Source of the DNA: Rebecca billardiae RCC1528
Taxonomy: Eukaryota > Haptophyta
DNA: 64,000 bases
Assembly (NCBI GenBank): GCA_965240325.2
Contig: OZ251237.1
Span: 682,001 to 746,000, forward strand
Direction of reading: 5' to 3'
Positions within the stretch are counted from its first letter, which is position 1, and every line of letters begins with the position of its first letter. Under the pieces are notes generated by a model that ran no database searches, had not been told where the DNA came from, and worked only from the letters and a program-made list of their open reading frames with translations. The position numbers and the translations under genes are program-made. Positions 26,463-36,581 of this stretch are shown here, piece after piece.

Positions 26463-28694
26463 TCACAGCCGCTGCACAACCTCTGTGCGCGAGGGCGGCG
26501 GGCCCTGCTGATCGTTGGGACCGGAGCCATCCGCGTGATCCACGCCGCGCGTGTCGGCGTCGGCGGTGGTTGCAGCGTCGGGCGGTCGACGCAACGGTTT
26601 GGGTGCCGGCCTGCCAGTGCCACCGCGCGCTGGCTGGCCTGCGGCGGCGCGGCTGCCCGCCGGGCGTGCCGCCGCCGCCCTCGTGCTCGTCGCGACAGGC
26701 TGCCCGCCCTCGCCGCCGACGGTATCTCGCGCCGGCAGCACGGCTAGCAGCCTGTCCCCCCACTGCAGCACGTGGTCGTCCAGGTTGTGCGACTCCTGCG
26801 CCGCCTCGACCGCCGGGCCGACGCCCGCCTCAGCCGCGGCCCGCCGCCGCGCCTCCACGCCGCTGCCGCCGTCCCGACAGACCATACGCAAGGCCCCCAT
26901 CGCCTCGAGCTGCACGCCCACGTCGTCCCAGTGCATGCCCATCGCGCGCACGGCCACCTTGAAGAAGCCGCACTCGACGGCCGCCTGCCTGCGCGCCGGG
27001 CCGCCGTCGTCGCTGCCCGCGCACACGCCGGTGATCGCGTAGCAAGCGTGCATCTGCAGCCGCGCGTCTGCAGGGTGGTTGCGCATGGCCCGGCAGATGC
27101 CAAGCAGCGCGCCTCCGTCGGCCGCGTCCTGCCTGCGCGCTGTGGCCGAGGCGTCCGAGCCGACGATGAGGGTGGCGAGGGCCTGGCACGCCAGCTCGAG
27201 CATCCGGCCGTCGACGCCGCCCGCGCCGCCGCTAATCGCCTGCACAATCTCCTGCAGCGCGCCGGCGTCGGCAGCTGCCTTCTTCCGCGCGCCCGCCGCC
27301 GCGTCGGAGCCGACGCAGATGGCGGTGATGGCCATGAAGGCGTGCTCCAGGATCGGCGGCTCGGAGTGGTGCGTCTCCATCACGCGCGAGAGCGCGGCGA
27401 GCGCGCCGCACTCCACGGCGTCGTGCTGCCGCGTCGGGTCGCCGCCGTGCGTCATGTGCGCGATCGCGAGGCAGGCGGTCTCGACTACGTGTGCGTTGCG
27501 CGTGAACGAGCGAATGGCGCGCACCGTCGCGCTGAGGCCGCCGGTGGCGACGGCCGAGCGCGCGAGGGTGTGCGCGGTCGCGTCCTTGCCGGCGCACAGC
27601 TCGGCGAGGAGCAGGCACGCGCGCCTCTGGATCGCCGCCTTGGCTGCGTGCTGCCCCATGGCCTGCGCGACGGCCGGCAGCGCGCCCGCGGCAGCTGCCG
27701 CGCCACGCTCGACAACGCCGCCGTGCGTGACGCGACGGGTCGCCTCTCGCAGGCCGCGCTTCGCGACGTCCGCCTCGTTGGAAGTCACTACAACCAGGAG
27801 GCGCGCCCAGTCGAACATACGCAGCTCGGCTTCGGTGAGGCTGCCAACGAGCGCCTTGCTGCCGCGTCGCTCCGCAGCGCGCGGTGCCGCGGGGCCAGGA
27901 GGCGGCGGCTTGGCCGGAGACGGCACAAAATCCGGTGACGGGGCGAGCGGAAGCTCGCGCGCCGCGGGCCCGCCGAAGGTGCACTCGACCCATGGGATCG
28001 CCTGCTTCGAGCCGTCGCCCCCGCTCGCCGCCGCCGCGTCCTGCAGCTGCAACCCCACTTCGGCGAACAGCTCACGCGCCGGCATCACATCTCCGTGCGC
28101 GAGATGGTCGAGCAGCGCCGGCACGTAGCGCAGGCGAGCGTCCCGCTGCGACGCCGAGGGCTGCGCGCCGGGCGCGGTGGCGTAGGCGATGATCGAGCCG
28201 CCGTCGCCGGGCGCAGCCGGCGGCTCGATCCGTCGCAGGCCAGCCGCGCCGCCCGCCGGCGCGAGCGCGTCGATGACGAGCACATTGAGGCCGCGGCCGC
28301 GCTGGGCCAGACTGTGCACCAGGTCCTCGACTCGGATGGCGTGGCGTTTCACATCAGCACTGCCGTCGCAGTCGCTCGGGAGCAAGTAGTTGCCCCCATC
28401 CACGTGCGCCGCGGCGCCAGCGAAGAAGAAAAACGCGACAGCCGCTTTGGCAAGTCGCCGGCTGAACGCGTCAGTCGCCGCGCGCAGCTCGTCGTACGTG
28501 CAGTCGCACGCGAGTATGACGCGGAAGCCAAGCTCGCCCAGAGCGGTAGCGACTTTCTCCGCGTCGTCCGCCTGGGGGCCGCCGATGCCGACGACAAGCG
28601 CCTCGAGCTCGTCCATGATGCCGCTGTGCCGACGCCCGACGCCGCCGCCCGGCCGCTGCAGTTGACTCTCCTCCTCCAGGCTGCCAAGCCGCAA
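26463..28694 (-). CDS. Pseudo-caspase (peptidase C14-like) fused to armadillo repeats
   Basis: 743 codons from the first ATG; a second ATG at 28616 (MDELEALVVG) may be the true start. The N-terminal ~230 residues follow the caspase/metacaspase fold order: strand (ALVVGIGG), FRVILACDCTYDEL, FFFFAGAAAHVDGGNYLLPSDC where active enzymes have SGHG, and LNVLVIDALAPAGG where they have IDAC. Both catalytic residues (His and Cys) are therefore absent. A Pro-rich linker follows, then about six ~42-residue armadillo-like repeats (for example HAFMAITAICVGSD, GALLGICRAMRNH) and a low-complexity tail. Probably a non-proteolytic scaffold or regulator. It is head-to-head with the gamma-CAL gene (starts 154-232 bp apart). 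Confidence 0.75.
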   Translation of the reverse strand: MRLGSLEEESQLQRPGGGVGRRHSGIMDELEALVVGIGGPQADDAEKVATALGELGFRVILACDCTYDELRAATDAFSRRLAKAAVAFFFFAGAAAHVDGGNYLLPSDCDGSADVKRHAIRVEDLVHSLAQRGRGLNVLVIDALAPAGGAAGLRRIEPPAAPGDGGSIIAYATAPGAQPSASQRDARLRYVPALLDHLAHGDVMPARELFAEVGLQLQDAAAASGGDGSKQAIPWVECTFGGPAARELPLAPSPDFVPSPAKPPPPGPAAPRAAERRGSKALVGSLTEAELRMFDWARLLVVVTSNEADVAKRGLREATRRVTHGGVVERGAAAAAGALPAVAQAMGQHAAKAAIQRRACLLLAELCAGKDATAHTLARSAVATGGLSATVRAIRSFTRNAHVVETACLAIAHMTHGGDPTRQHDAVECGALAALSRVMETHHSEPPILEHAFMAITAICVGSDAAAGARKKAAADAGALQEIVQAISGGAGGVDGRMLELACQALATLIVGSDASATARRQDAADGGALLGICRAMRNHPADARLQMHACYAITGVCAGSDDGGPARRQAAVECGFFKVAVRAMGMHWDDVGVQLEAMGALRMVCRDGGSGVEARRRAAAEAGVGPAVEAAQESHNLDDHVLQWGDRLLAVLPARDTVGGEGGQPVATSTRAAAARPAGSRAAAGQPARGGTGRPAPKPLRRPPDAATTADADTRGVDHADGSGPNDQQGPPPSRTEVVQRL

Positions 28695-28847
28695 AATAAT
28701 GGCCCGACGATTTTTCTCTCCTGCGCACGCCTCCTCATTTGTCAGTGCTTCCCATCATTTCCTTCTGACCGAACGAGTCTCGTCATCGTCAGCGAGGACC
28801 ACACAGCAGGGTGGCGCCGACCGACTCGGCTTGCCTCGGCGGTCACG
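28617..28847. promoter_or_regulatory. Divergent promoter region, pseudo-caspase / gamma-CAL
   Basis: The interval between the inner ATG of the pseudo-caspase gene (28616, minus) and the ATG of the gamma-CAL gene (28848, plus) must hold both promoters. I see no TATA-like box, and the sequence is mixed-composition. The assignment rests on gene arrangement only. Confidence 0.4.
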
Positions 28848-29755
28848 ATGCGTCGCGCGATGTTCCACGTCGGTCGGGCGCTGCGGGAGACCGGTCAGGC
28901 GCTGGACCGCCTGGGCCTGCGCGCGCAGAACAACCTGATCTTCCAGGAGAAGAGTGCGTGTGCCATTCAAGCCCGCGCGCTCTGTTTGTCATTTTTGCGC
29001 CACAGTAACGCGCACCCGCCGAGTTGCCTGCTCACTCGCCGCCCCCACCCACCCCGCGCGCGCCGCGCGCAGTCAGCCGGCACCGTGCGGTGATGAGCCT
29101 GTACGAAAAGCGGCCAACGATGGCCTTGGATGTCTTCGTCGCCCCGAGCGCCTCCGTCATTGGCGACGTCATCCTGAATGACGCCGCGTCCGTGTGGTAT
29201 GGCGCCGTGGTGCGCGGGGATATGAACCGGGTGACGATCGGCGGTTACACGAACATCCAAGACCGCGCGGTGGTGCACGCCGCGGACGCGACCCCCACCG
29301 GCTTCAAAGCCAACTGCTCCGTCGGCAGCTGGTGCACGATCGGCCAGGGCGCGGTGCTGCGCGCGTGCACGGTCGAGGACTACGCCGTGATCGGCGCGGG
29401 CTCAGTGCTGCTGGAGGGGTCGCTGGTGGAGACGCGCGCGCTCCTCGAGCCCGGATCGGTGCTGCCCGCGGGTGCGCGTGTGCCCTCTGGCGAGGTATGC
29501 GCGCACGCGCACGCGCCGCGTGCGCGGGCGCACCCGGCGCTGCGTAGGGACCTTTCTCACCAACTCCAAACACTCACACGCCCGCGCGCGGCCGGCGCGC
29601 AGGTCTGGGGTGGCAACCCGATTTCCTTCGTGCGCAAGCTCGATAAAGACGAGATGGCTGACCTCGAGAAGCAGGCCACGGCGTACGCGAAGCTCGCCTC
29701 GGAGCACAAGGAGCAGTTCCTCCCATACGGCACGACTTACCAGCTCCGGGAGTGA
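28848..29755 (+). CDS. Gamma-carbonic-anhydrase-like subunit of mitochondrial complex I (gamma-CAL)
   Basis: Three exons: 28848-28953, 29073-29494, 29603-29755 (introns 119 and 108 nt; GTGCGT...CGCAG and GTATGC...CGCAG), 226 aa. The first splice gives FQEK|ISRHRAVMSLYEKRP, matching the plant consensus FQE-x-LSRHR, which supports both the start and the intron. The body is a left-handed beta-helix of hexapeptide repeats (APSASVIGDV, WYGAVVRGDM, NIQDRAVVHAAD, GSVLLEGSLVETRALLEPGS), ending in the IPSGE-like PSGEVWGGNP and FLPYGTTYQ. One His is kept (VVHAAD), but the metal-binding pair in IGHxAxxHGC is replaced by IGQGAVLRAC. This and the FLPY tail match the gamma-CAL group, a structural part of the complex I membrane arm, rather than an active carbonic anhydrase. 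Confidence 0.88.
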
Positions 29756-30002
29756 GTGAGGTGCCTCGGTCGAGTGTCGGAACGAGGTCTGAGATCGCAG
29801 GCAGCCGAGCGGCCAGCGCATGGCTACTGCGCGGACCATGATGAATGGAAGGAATTGCTGAGCTGCGGCGTCGACTCGGCACCGGGCAAGGACGCGTGAC
29901 AGGACGGGTTCGCCGCGGCAAGTACGTGCAGCGCCGCAGGCTGTCCAGGCTGTGAGTGCCAGAGGCAGAGGGCCTCTCACGGAGTCTCACAAGACACAAA
30001 GT

Positions 30003-30176
30003 CGTTGACGCAGACAACGTCAACGTCACTGAGGACAGAGGAGTGAGGAGGGACACGTCACACCGCTTCAATTCGCATCACGTGACACGGCTCATCATGC
30101 AGGCTTCACTATGACTAAGCTACGGACACTCACGGGTCCCGAGTGGCGAGTGAGTCCCGCGACACCACCGGACATA
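30003..30176 (+). repeat. ~165-bp direct repeat, left copy
   Basis: From GTTGACGCAGACAACGTCAA to GAGTCCCGCGACACC. It is nearly identical to 31894-32059 in the same orientation. It ends directly before the left end of the TIR element at 30180. No gene. Confidence 0.7.
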
Positions 30177-30179
30177 ACG

Positions 30180-31876
30180 GACAGGTTGCACGGGAAACTG
30201 ACCTTGGTGTTACATTTCGGCCCTTTGGAGCATGGCTGCATGGCTGCCCGCCCATGGTGCCCACGGGGTTGCGGCCGTTGCTGCCGCGCCATGTACGACT
30301 CAATGAGTCTTGCGCACGGTTTAGGCCATGACTACTGACGCACATGTAGCAGACCGAGCCCTCCTCCCAAGCTCGCCAAGGGCCCGACCGCGTCATTTGA
30401 AGAGCAGCCGCCACGAGCGTCATCCGCTCGACTCGGTCGGCACCATGCGTGCGAGAGGTTGCGACGGCGCGCAACTCCTCGTCATCATCAGGAGTCAGCC
30501 AGCGAGCACCCTGCGGCCGCGCCTCGGCGACCTAGCACACGCAAGGCAGACTCGACCTTGGGCGAGCCTCGGCGACCTCCGCCTCGAGCTGGATGCCACG
30601 CGTAGCAGCCTGAGTCGACGTCGTGGAAAGGCACGCGCACGCATAGCAGAGCATCAGACAGTGCGCCGCATCTGCCTGCCGGAGTGTACCGTACCATCAC
30701 CGCGCCCGCGCGACCGGGTTGAAGAAGAAGTCGTCAACGACGAGCGAGCCGGCGTCCAGCGGAACGGGCGGTGCAGCCGGCGCCGCGCTGTGCGAACAGG
30801 GTGGAAGCCGACCGCTGCCGCGCGCGACGTGAGCGAGCTGGCGGGTGCACGCCAGTCAGCTGCAGATGATGCGGCGAAGAGGCGCGCTACCACCTACTCC
30901 ACCTCGCGCGACTTAGTCTTGCTGACGTGATCACACACGCGCGCGATCAACGACATACTCAAAGTCGAGCGACTGAGTGCTGTCTCGAAAGGTGCCTTCC
31001 CCCTCGCTCAGGGCGTGCCTGTCGGCGTGGTCGAGCGCCTCTCGTCGCCTCGGCCTGCTGAGCGTCAGCGAGGCGCTTGTCAAGGATCGCCTGCTTGCTG
31101 CGTCACAGCGCGCGAGCGCGCCACGCGCACGACCAAATGTGTGCGCTTCCGATACTTCTTGCCGGCGGCAAAGGCAGACTGCCCAGAGTTCGCCTGCTTG
31201 TCTGAGGACCCCGCGCCAGACGCCTGCACGGCCGGAGCAGCGGCCCGAGCTGCAACAGCAGAGGCCGCGCGCGCCGTAGCAAGCTTCACCCTCGCGCGCT
31301 GGACGCGTTTGGCGAGCATCTTCTTCTGCTTCCTTAGCGCGCTACGGTTGCCCGCCTTCTTCTACGAAGGCCTCGTGAGGCGAGCTTCACAAGCACTCGC
31401 GTGTGTGGTCCGAGCCACCTGAGCGCGTGCGCACGGTTGCGCGCTCGTGCGTACGGTATGAGCAGCGCAGCAGGAGACCAGCACACGTTCGTGCAAGGGT
31501 GCACGCGCATACCGCAACCGGTGCATCTTGATCGTTCGCGACGGCAGCCTCATTGAAGGCTCTATCTACCACCTGTATCCAGGTCACCTTGTGCTTCTTC
31601 CCGATGCGCTTCGGCTTCGCGCCACTGCCGACGCGGGAGTGAGAGGAACTGGGCACCAGACTGTGGTACCGATTGCGGGCGAACGGGGAGGCGGGCCCTG
31701 GCCGCGAAGGTCGGAAACGGACGACCTTCGTGTGCTCCTCCGTTTCCAAGCACTCGCGCCACGCGCCGGCCGCCATGGGACGGGCGCGATGTACCGAAAG
31801 ACGGGTGGACAGGTCGCGTCCACTGTGAATGTAACATCTGTCAGTCGCGGGCGGTCATTTTTGCGTGCAACCTGTC
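30180..31876. mobile_element. TIR DNA transposon family T1, copy 1
   Basis: The outer 13 bp GACAGGTTGCACG (30180-30192) is exactly inverted at 31864-31876. The similarity continues inward to TGTTACATT on both sides. AACG stands immediately outside both ends (30176-30179 and 31877-31880), a 4-bp target-site duplication. A second copy of nearly the same length lies at 50972-52659 in the opposite orientation. Interior minus frames (31776-31387 and 31319-31080) are basic and partly helical but carry no motif that I can name, and none spans the element. It is probably a decayed autonomous copy or a non-autonomous one. Confidence 0.75.
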
Positions 31877-31893
31877 AACGCCGTCACGCGTCC

Positions 31894-32059
31894 CGGGTTG
31901 ACGCGGACAACGTCAACGTCACTGAGGACAGAGGAGTGAGGAGGGACACGTCACACCGCTTCAATTCGCATCACGTGACACGGCTCATCATGCAGGCTTC
32001 ACTAAGCTACGGACACACGGGTCCCGAGTGGCGAGTGAGTCCCGCGACACTCACTCACT
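31894..32059 (+). repeat. ~165-bp direct repeat, right copy, with 15-bp flanks
   Basis: It matches 30003-30176. This copy is itself flanked by the 15-bp direct repeat CGCCGTCACGCGTCC (31879-31893 and 32060-32074), which the left copy lacks. The flanks suggest that this copy arrived by its own insertion or local duplication. Confidence 0.65.
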
Positions 32060-32074
32060 CGCCGTCACGCGTCC

Positions 32075-33349
32075 GAAGCTGAGACGACCGGCCAGTGCCG
32101 GATCCAGTGATTAACAGATAGACTGACTAGTAATAACTAGAGCCAGTGATGATATACTGAACTCGGCGGTAGTTATTAGCGCAGTGTTAACGGACGCCCG
32201 GCCTACTATAGTGATTCCGCGCGGTACTTATAAGCAGCAGGCACTTAATTATTAAAGCTCGACCGGCCACTCAACTCCGAGCCACACTCACAGTCACAGT
32301 CTGCACAGACACAGGGTCCAGGCACCGACCTGTCCGTGACCGACGGCGACAGACCATGGCGGACATAGACGTCACGCCTCACGGACGCGCGACGCGGCTG
32401 CGCGACACAGCCACAGGTCTGACTTCTCGTCCGACTTCCGACTGTCATCACTGCCGGTGTGACTACATCAACATGCTACTCGTAGAACTATTGCCCGCCG
32501 CCGCAGAGTGACTCAGAGTCCGTGTGACACGGACAACACGGTCCGCCGCCCCACCGCGCCCGGTCACCACTCACCAGCAGTGCGGTCCGGTGCCCACGTT
32601 CAGCCCAGGCTCAGTGAGCCCAGGCCCGCGCCGTGGGGGCGGTCGTGCCGCGTGGGGCCCGTCGGGCCGTGGGGCAGCATGAGTACTTTATTTGCGTAAC
32701 ATGGCCCGTCGTTAATAACTATTAACTTATTCGGCGGAGCGCGGTGCCGCCTGTCACTGTCGCAGCGGCACTACTGTCTACTCGGTACTGACTCGGCCTA
32801 GCTACTCCGCGCCACTGGCAGACTACTACTACTGGCTACAGCGGGCTAGTCTTATTAGGCTCAGGCAGGACGGTCCGCGAGTACGGGGGCTTCGTGAGTC
32901 AATGACAATAAATAAGTGAGGCTGTGAGGCTGAGGCTCCGCACACGCGGCCCGCGCACGGGCTGAACGCCGCGGCCGGCGCGTTCCGAGAATCCGAGAGT
33001 GCCACTGCGGAGTGGCCCAGTGGGCCACTGCCAGCCAGCGTATAAGCCGCCATGTTATTTAGACGGGCCAGTAAGCGGCTCAGACAGTCACTACGTAGCG
33101 TACTCACTATTCTGCGGCATAGTCTACTAGTACTACTACTTATCGATCTACTAGGTAAGGCGCCTGCTAACAGTTCAACTTCTTACGAATGGCAGCGCGC
33201 GTACGTACGCGCGCTGCTGCCAGTCACTGCTGCCAGTGCGGCCCCCGGCGGTCCATCCAATTCTGTCTGGCGCGCCTGGCTCAGCCTCATGGCGTCGCCG
33301 CCCGTCGCGGGTTCACGTGCGCGGTCCGGTATAAATGTGACATCTGCTG
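32075..33349. other. Intergenic, no gene seen
   Basis: Composition is mixed and visibly less GC-rich than the genes, with many ACTACTACT/AGTACT-like runs. The short frames on both strands look random. It ends at the stop of the uS4m gene. Confidence 0.5.
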
Positions 33350-34254
33350 CTAATTCTGGCGACGTCCCCGCCGCTGCTGCTGGCCGGGCTGCTCGACGCC
33401 CGTCTCCATGCAGAAGGTGTCGTACATTTTCGACCATTCCTCGAAGAAGGGCTGGCCCCAGAACGGCTTGCGGTGGAAGCGGCCCGGTCGCTTGTCGGCT
33501 GGGTTCTGCCAGCGGCTCTTGAGCAGCGGAAGGCGCTTCGCCTGCGACGCGGGCGCAGTGTGCGCCAGGGGTGCGACGGGTGTGAGCGCAGCGCGAGAGC
33601 GTGCACCGACGCGCTGGCGACCACCGCGCAGGCGCGCACCTCGAGGAACTGCCGGCGCAGCTTGATCAGCCCGTGGTCGGCCACCTGCACGACGTCGCCG
33701 TACGAGAGAATGTGCGAGGCCGACTTGGCCGGGCGGCCGTTGACGAGGATGAAGCCGTGGTGGATGCAGTGGCGCGCGGCGGGGAGACTAGGGACGAAGA
33801 GCACACGGCGCAAGAAGATGTCCAGTCGCGACTCGAGCTGGAAGTACATCGACTGCGCAAAGCCGTGGCCGGAGCGCACCGCTTTCCGCACCATCCGGTG
33901 CAAGCGCGACGTGCTGAGGTTGTAGTAGAAGCCCTTCACGACCTGCTTGATCCAGATGACGCGCTTACTCATGCCACGCCGCCCACGAACGCGCCTCCGC
34001 CCAAAGCGATCCACGCGCTTAACGACCACCTCGCCACCGACGGGCGACCCCGGCACCCATGGCAAGGGCGAGCCTCGCCGCGCGTCGCGCATGGCTCGCA
34101 AGACACCGGCCTCGCGCGGGAGCAGGGGCACCTGGCTGAGCGAGCGAGCGGCCAGGCCGTACGATACGCCCGGAGCCACCGGCTGAGGCGGCCGAGCGGC
34201 GAGGAGACCGCGCGACCACGTGACGGCGCAGCCACGTGCGAGCCGCGACAGCAT
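33350..34254 (-). CDS. Mitochondrial small-subunit ribosomal protein uS4m
   Basis: Two exons: 34254-33640 and 33541-33350, with a 98-nt intron (33639-33542, GTGCGC...CGCAG, phase 0), 268 aa. An Arg/Ser-rich leader (MLSRLARGCAVTWSRGLLAA) fits a mitochondrial presequence. The S4 RNA-binding domain is clear: SRLDIFLRRVLFVPSLPAAR, HHGFILVNGRPAKSASHIL and SYGDVVQV at ~134-192. Exon 2 encodes the basic, aromatic C-terminus (FWGQPFFEEW) and stops at a TAG (33352-33350). Without splicing the frame reads on into unrelated sequence. It binds small-subunit rRNA early in ribosome assembly. The family is certain; mitochondrial rather than plastid location rests on the leader and the divergent flanks. Confidence 0.87.
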
Positions 34255-34709
34255 GGCTGATGCGCGCGGCGACGCAGTCGATCATCAACACCGGACGGGG
34301 CTTTGCATTTATTTGCCGCCATTTTCCCTCGTCCTCATTTTTCTGATTTGATGCCACCAAGCACGGTGCGCTCATGCTACTCCAGCTACTGCCTGCTACT
34401 GGTTCGCCGAGCGGGCCGCGGTGCTCTGCCACCAAGCAGTGTCGTTGACTGTCAGCAAGGGCCCTTGCTGTCAGTGTCACCAACGCCGACGTGTCGACGA
34501 TCGGGCACTGCCGCCGATAAATCAGGAGACCTGCGCCGTCATACCTGTGTCGTCGTCTTCATCAAACAAATCATCATCGACTCATAGAAATTAGAATCGG
34601 TCCGCGGTGGTGCCGCGGGCCTCGGCGGTGCCACGAGCCCACGACTCCGGGGCACTCGGCCTATGGCACTACTGAGTACTGGCTACTGATGACTGCTGTG
34701 CAATTAGCT

Positions 34710-34871
34710 GGTATAAGCAGTCTGTTCACGGACACCAACCCGTGCATCCGAATACAAGTCACGGTGTGCATCTGAGACTGAATACGAGTCACGGGTTGGT
34801 GTGCATCCGTGTGCATCCGAATGGACGGCTGACGCCGGGACCACCGTGTCCGTGAACAGACTGCTTATACC
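34710..34871. mobile_element. MITE-like element with perfect 26-bp TIRs
   Basis: Bases 34710-34735 (starting GGTATAAGCAGTCTG) are the exact reverse complement of 34846-34871. The 110-bp interior has partial repeats (GTGCATCCGAATA, GAATACGAGTCACGG). No target-site duplication is obvious, and no coding capacity. Perfect TIRs suggest a recent insertion or a selected hairpin. Confidence 0.7.
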
Positions 34872-35133
34872 TCGTACGGTGCCACGGCTCCGGGACCGGG
34901 GGCCGGCGCGCGCGCCCGTACCGGCCCCGGGCACTGCCCGAGCTCACAGCTGCCAGCGGCTGGGCCCGCCAGCTGGCCGGCTGGGCGGCTGGCGACGAGG
35001 ACGGCAGTCAGGCAGTGCGCCGCCGGGCCTGAGTAGACAGAATGCCGGGCCGCTGTCAGTAGCTGTCAGCGGTATACGCATATGCGTTAGATCCGGTGAG
35101 CACGCCCTCCGATGGCGGAGAGGCTGTGCAAGG

Positions 35134-35172
35134 CGGCCTGTGCAAGACCTAGGGACGGTCTTGCACAGGCCG
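35134..35172. repeat. 16-bp perfect hairpin
   Basis: CGGCCTGTGCAAGACC (35134-35149) is inverted at 35157-35172 around the loop TAGGGAC. It lies 57 bp beyond the stop of the minus-strand glycosyltransferase gene, so it may sit in that gene's 3' UTR. Confidence 0.65.
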
Positions 35173-35228
35173 TCAGCCGCCGAGTATTCAGTAGACACTG
35201 TTGACGATGGAACCGCTTATGCTGGCAC

Positions 35229-36581
35229 TCATGCGACGAACCAGTCGCGCGCGGGATCCCACTGACGGCCCAGCTTCTCGAGCACGCGCAGCCGTATGGC
35301 GCTCGAGCCGTACGCGAAGACGCGCAGCCGTCGCGTGCTCGTCGCGGCAGCCTCCGGTGCCGCCTCCGCGCCGTCACCGCCATCGTCGCTGGCAGCGACC
35401 GCCTTGGCTGGGACGAAGGCGTGTTTGGGATTCCACTCCGTCGCTGAGAGCACAGCCAGGCCGGCGGAGCGGAGCAATGCCTCCCATTGGCCAAGCGTCT
35501 TGCCGATGCTCCACAGCTGCACCTCCGCCGGCGGCGGGGCCGGCGCGCGCGCTGCCTTTGAGAAGTAGTGCAGCTTGCACGCGCGCAGCGCATCGACCGA
35601 GCACCGGCCCTGCCAGCGCGTGCCGTTGCTCGTGTGCTGCCGCCAGCGGTACACCGAGCGGCGCCCTTCGTCGGAGCGCACGCGCAGCTTGGCGGCGCGC
35701 AGGCCCGCGGCGAAGAAGCGCATCACGAAGTCGTAGTCCACCGGCCACGCGGCGGGCTCGCGATACGTGAGCGCCCTGGCCGCATCGCCGCCGCCAGAGT
35801 GTATGGCACACGCGCGAAGCGCGCTCGCGCGATAGAGGCCCGTCTGATGCAGCGAGGGCATCTCGACGAAGCGCGCGCGCTCGAGGTCGTCGTGCGCGAG
35901 CAGCTCGTTCTGCCACTCGACGTACCTCGTCATCGACGCCGACACGCGGTCGCCGAACAGCTCGATGGGGCTGAAGACAGCATCGAGCGTCTCGTCCGCG
36001 CCGAGCGCGGCGAGCATCAGCGCCAGCCGATCGGGGCCGTACTCGTCGTCGGCCTCGATGTGGGCGATGAGCGGCGCGCGCGCGCAGTCGAGGGCGGTCT
36101 GCAGAGCCGCCGCCTGCCCGCGACCGTGGCTGCTCACCACGCGCAGGAAGCTGCGGCTCGCCTCGCTCGCGAGCACCGCAGCGGCACACTCGGCCGCACT
36201 CTGGAGTGGTGCTGGCTGCTCGCTGGCGGGCGCCGCAGCGCCGAAGTTTGGCGTTGCGGTGGACTCTGGCCGAAGTGGCACGACGAGCGCCGGGTTCTCG
36301 GTGCCGTCTCGGGGCGCCGCCTCGCGCTCGACACGCGCGCGTTCCGGGCCGAGCTCGGCAGCGAGCGCATCGAGCCATTCGGTCGAACCGTCCGTGGACC
36401 AGTCGTCGGCGACGATGACCTCGACGGCGAGGCCGGACTGCACGAGCGGCGAGCGCACCGCGTGCGGCAGCCACGGCATCGCGTTGTTGCACGGCACGAG
36501 AACGCTCACGTCGAAGTCCGAGGAGCTCTCGGATGCGCGAAGAAGCTTGAGCTTCTTCGCGGCCGGAGGCGACGTCGCCAT
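35229..36581 (-). CDS. Family 2 glycosyltransferase, B3GNTL1-like
   Basis: I choose the ATG at 36581 (MATSPPAAKKLKLL), giving 451 aa. The frame is open to 36719, but that would overlap the divergent neighbour's start. The GT2 fold is clear: DVSVLVPCNNAMPWLPHAV, then VIVADDWSTDGSTEWLD, and the metal/nucleotide-sugar site LIAHIEADDEYGPDR. Features shared with B3GNTL1-type proteins are RYVEWQNELL, HQTGLYR, YRWRQHT and the C-terminal (L)RVFAYGSS..IRLRVLEKLG region. Human B3GNTL1 is a putative beta-1,3-N-acetylglucosaminyltransferase. There is no signal peptide or membrane helix, so a cytosolic location is likely. Family confident, donor and acceptor unknown. Confidence 0.78.
   Translation of the reverse strand: MATSPPAAKKLKLLRASESSSDFDVSVLVPCNNAMPWLPHAVRSPLVQSGLAVEVIVADDWSTDGSTEWLDALAAELGPERARVEREAAPRDGTENPALVVPLRPESTATPNFGAAAPASEQPAPLQSAAECAAAVLASEASRSFLRVVSSHGRGQAAALQTALDCARAPLIAHIEADDEYGPDRLALMLAALGADETLDAVFSPIELFGDRVSASMTRYVEWQNELLAHDDLERARFVEMPSLHQTGLYRASALRACAIHSGGGDAARALTYREPAAWPVDYDFVMRFFAAGLRAAKLRVRSDEGRRSVYRWRQHTSNGTRWQGRCSVDALRACKLHYFSKAARAPAPPPAEVQLWSIGKTLGQWEALLRSAGLAVLSATEWNPKHAFVPAKAVAASDDGGDGAEAAPEAAATSTRRLRVFAYGSSAIRLRVLEKLGRQWDPARDWFVA

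Larger units (their letters stand above)
34255..35228. other. Intergenic with a MITE and a hairpin, no gene
   Basis: Upstream of the uS4m gene and downstream of the glycosyltransferase gene. Apart from the MITE-like element (34710-34871) and the hairpin (35134-35172) listed separately, I see no coding sequence. Confidence 0.5.

Noticed and set aside
30003-32059. Flanking 165-bp direct repeats as LTRs of a retrotransposon
   Set aside because: No reverse transcriptase, primer-binding site or polypurine tract. The interior has inverted TIRs and a 4-bp duplication instead.
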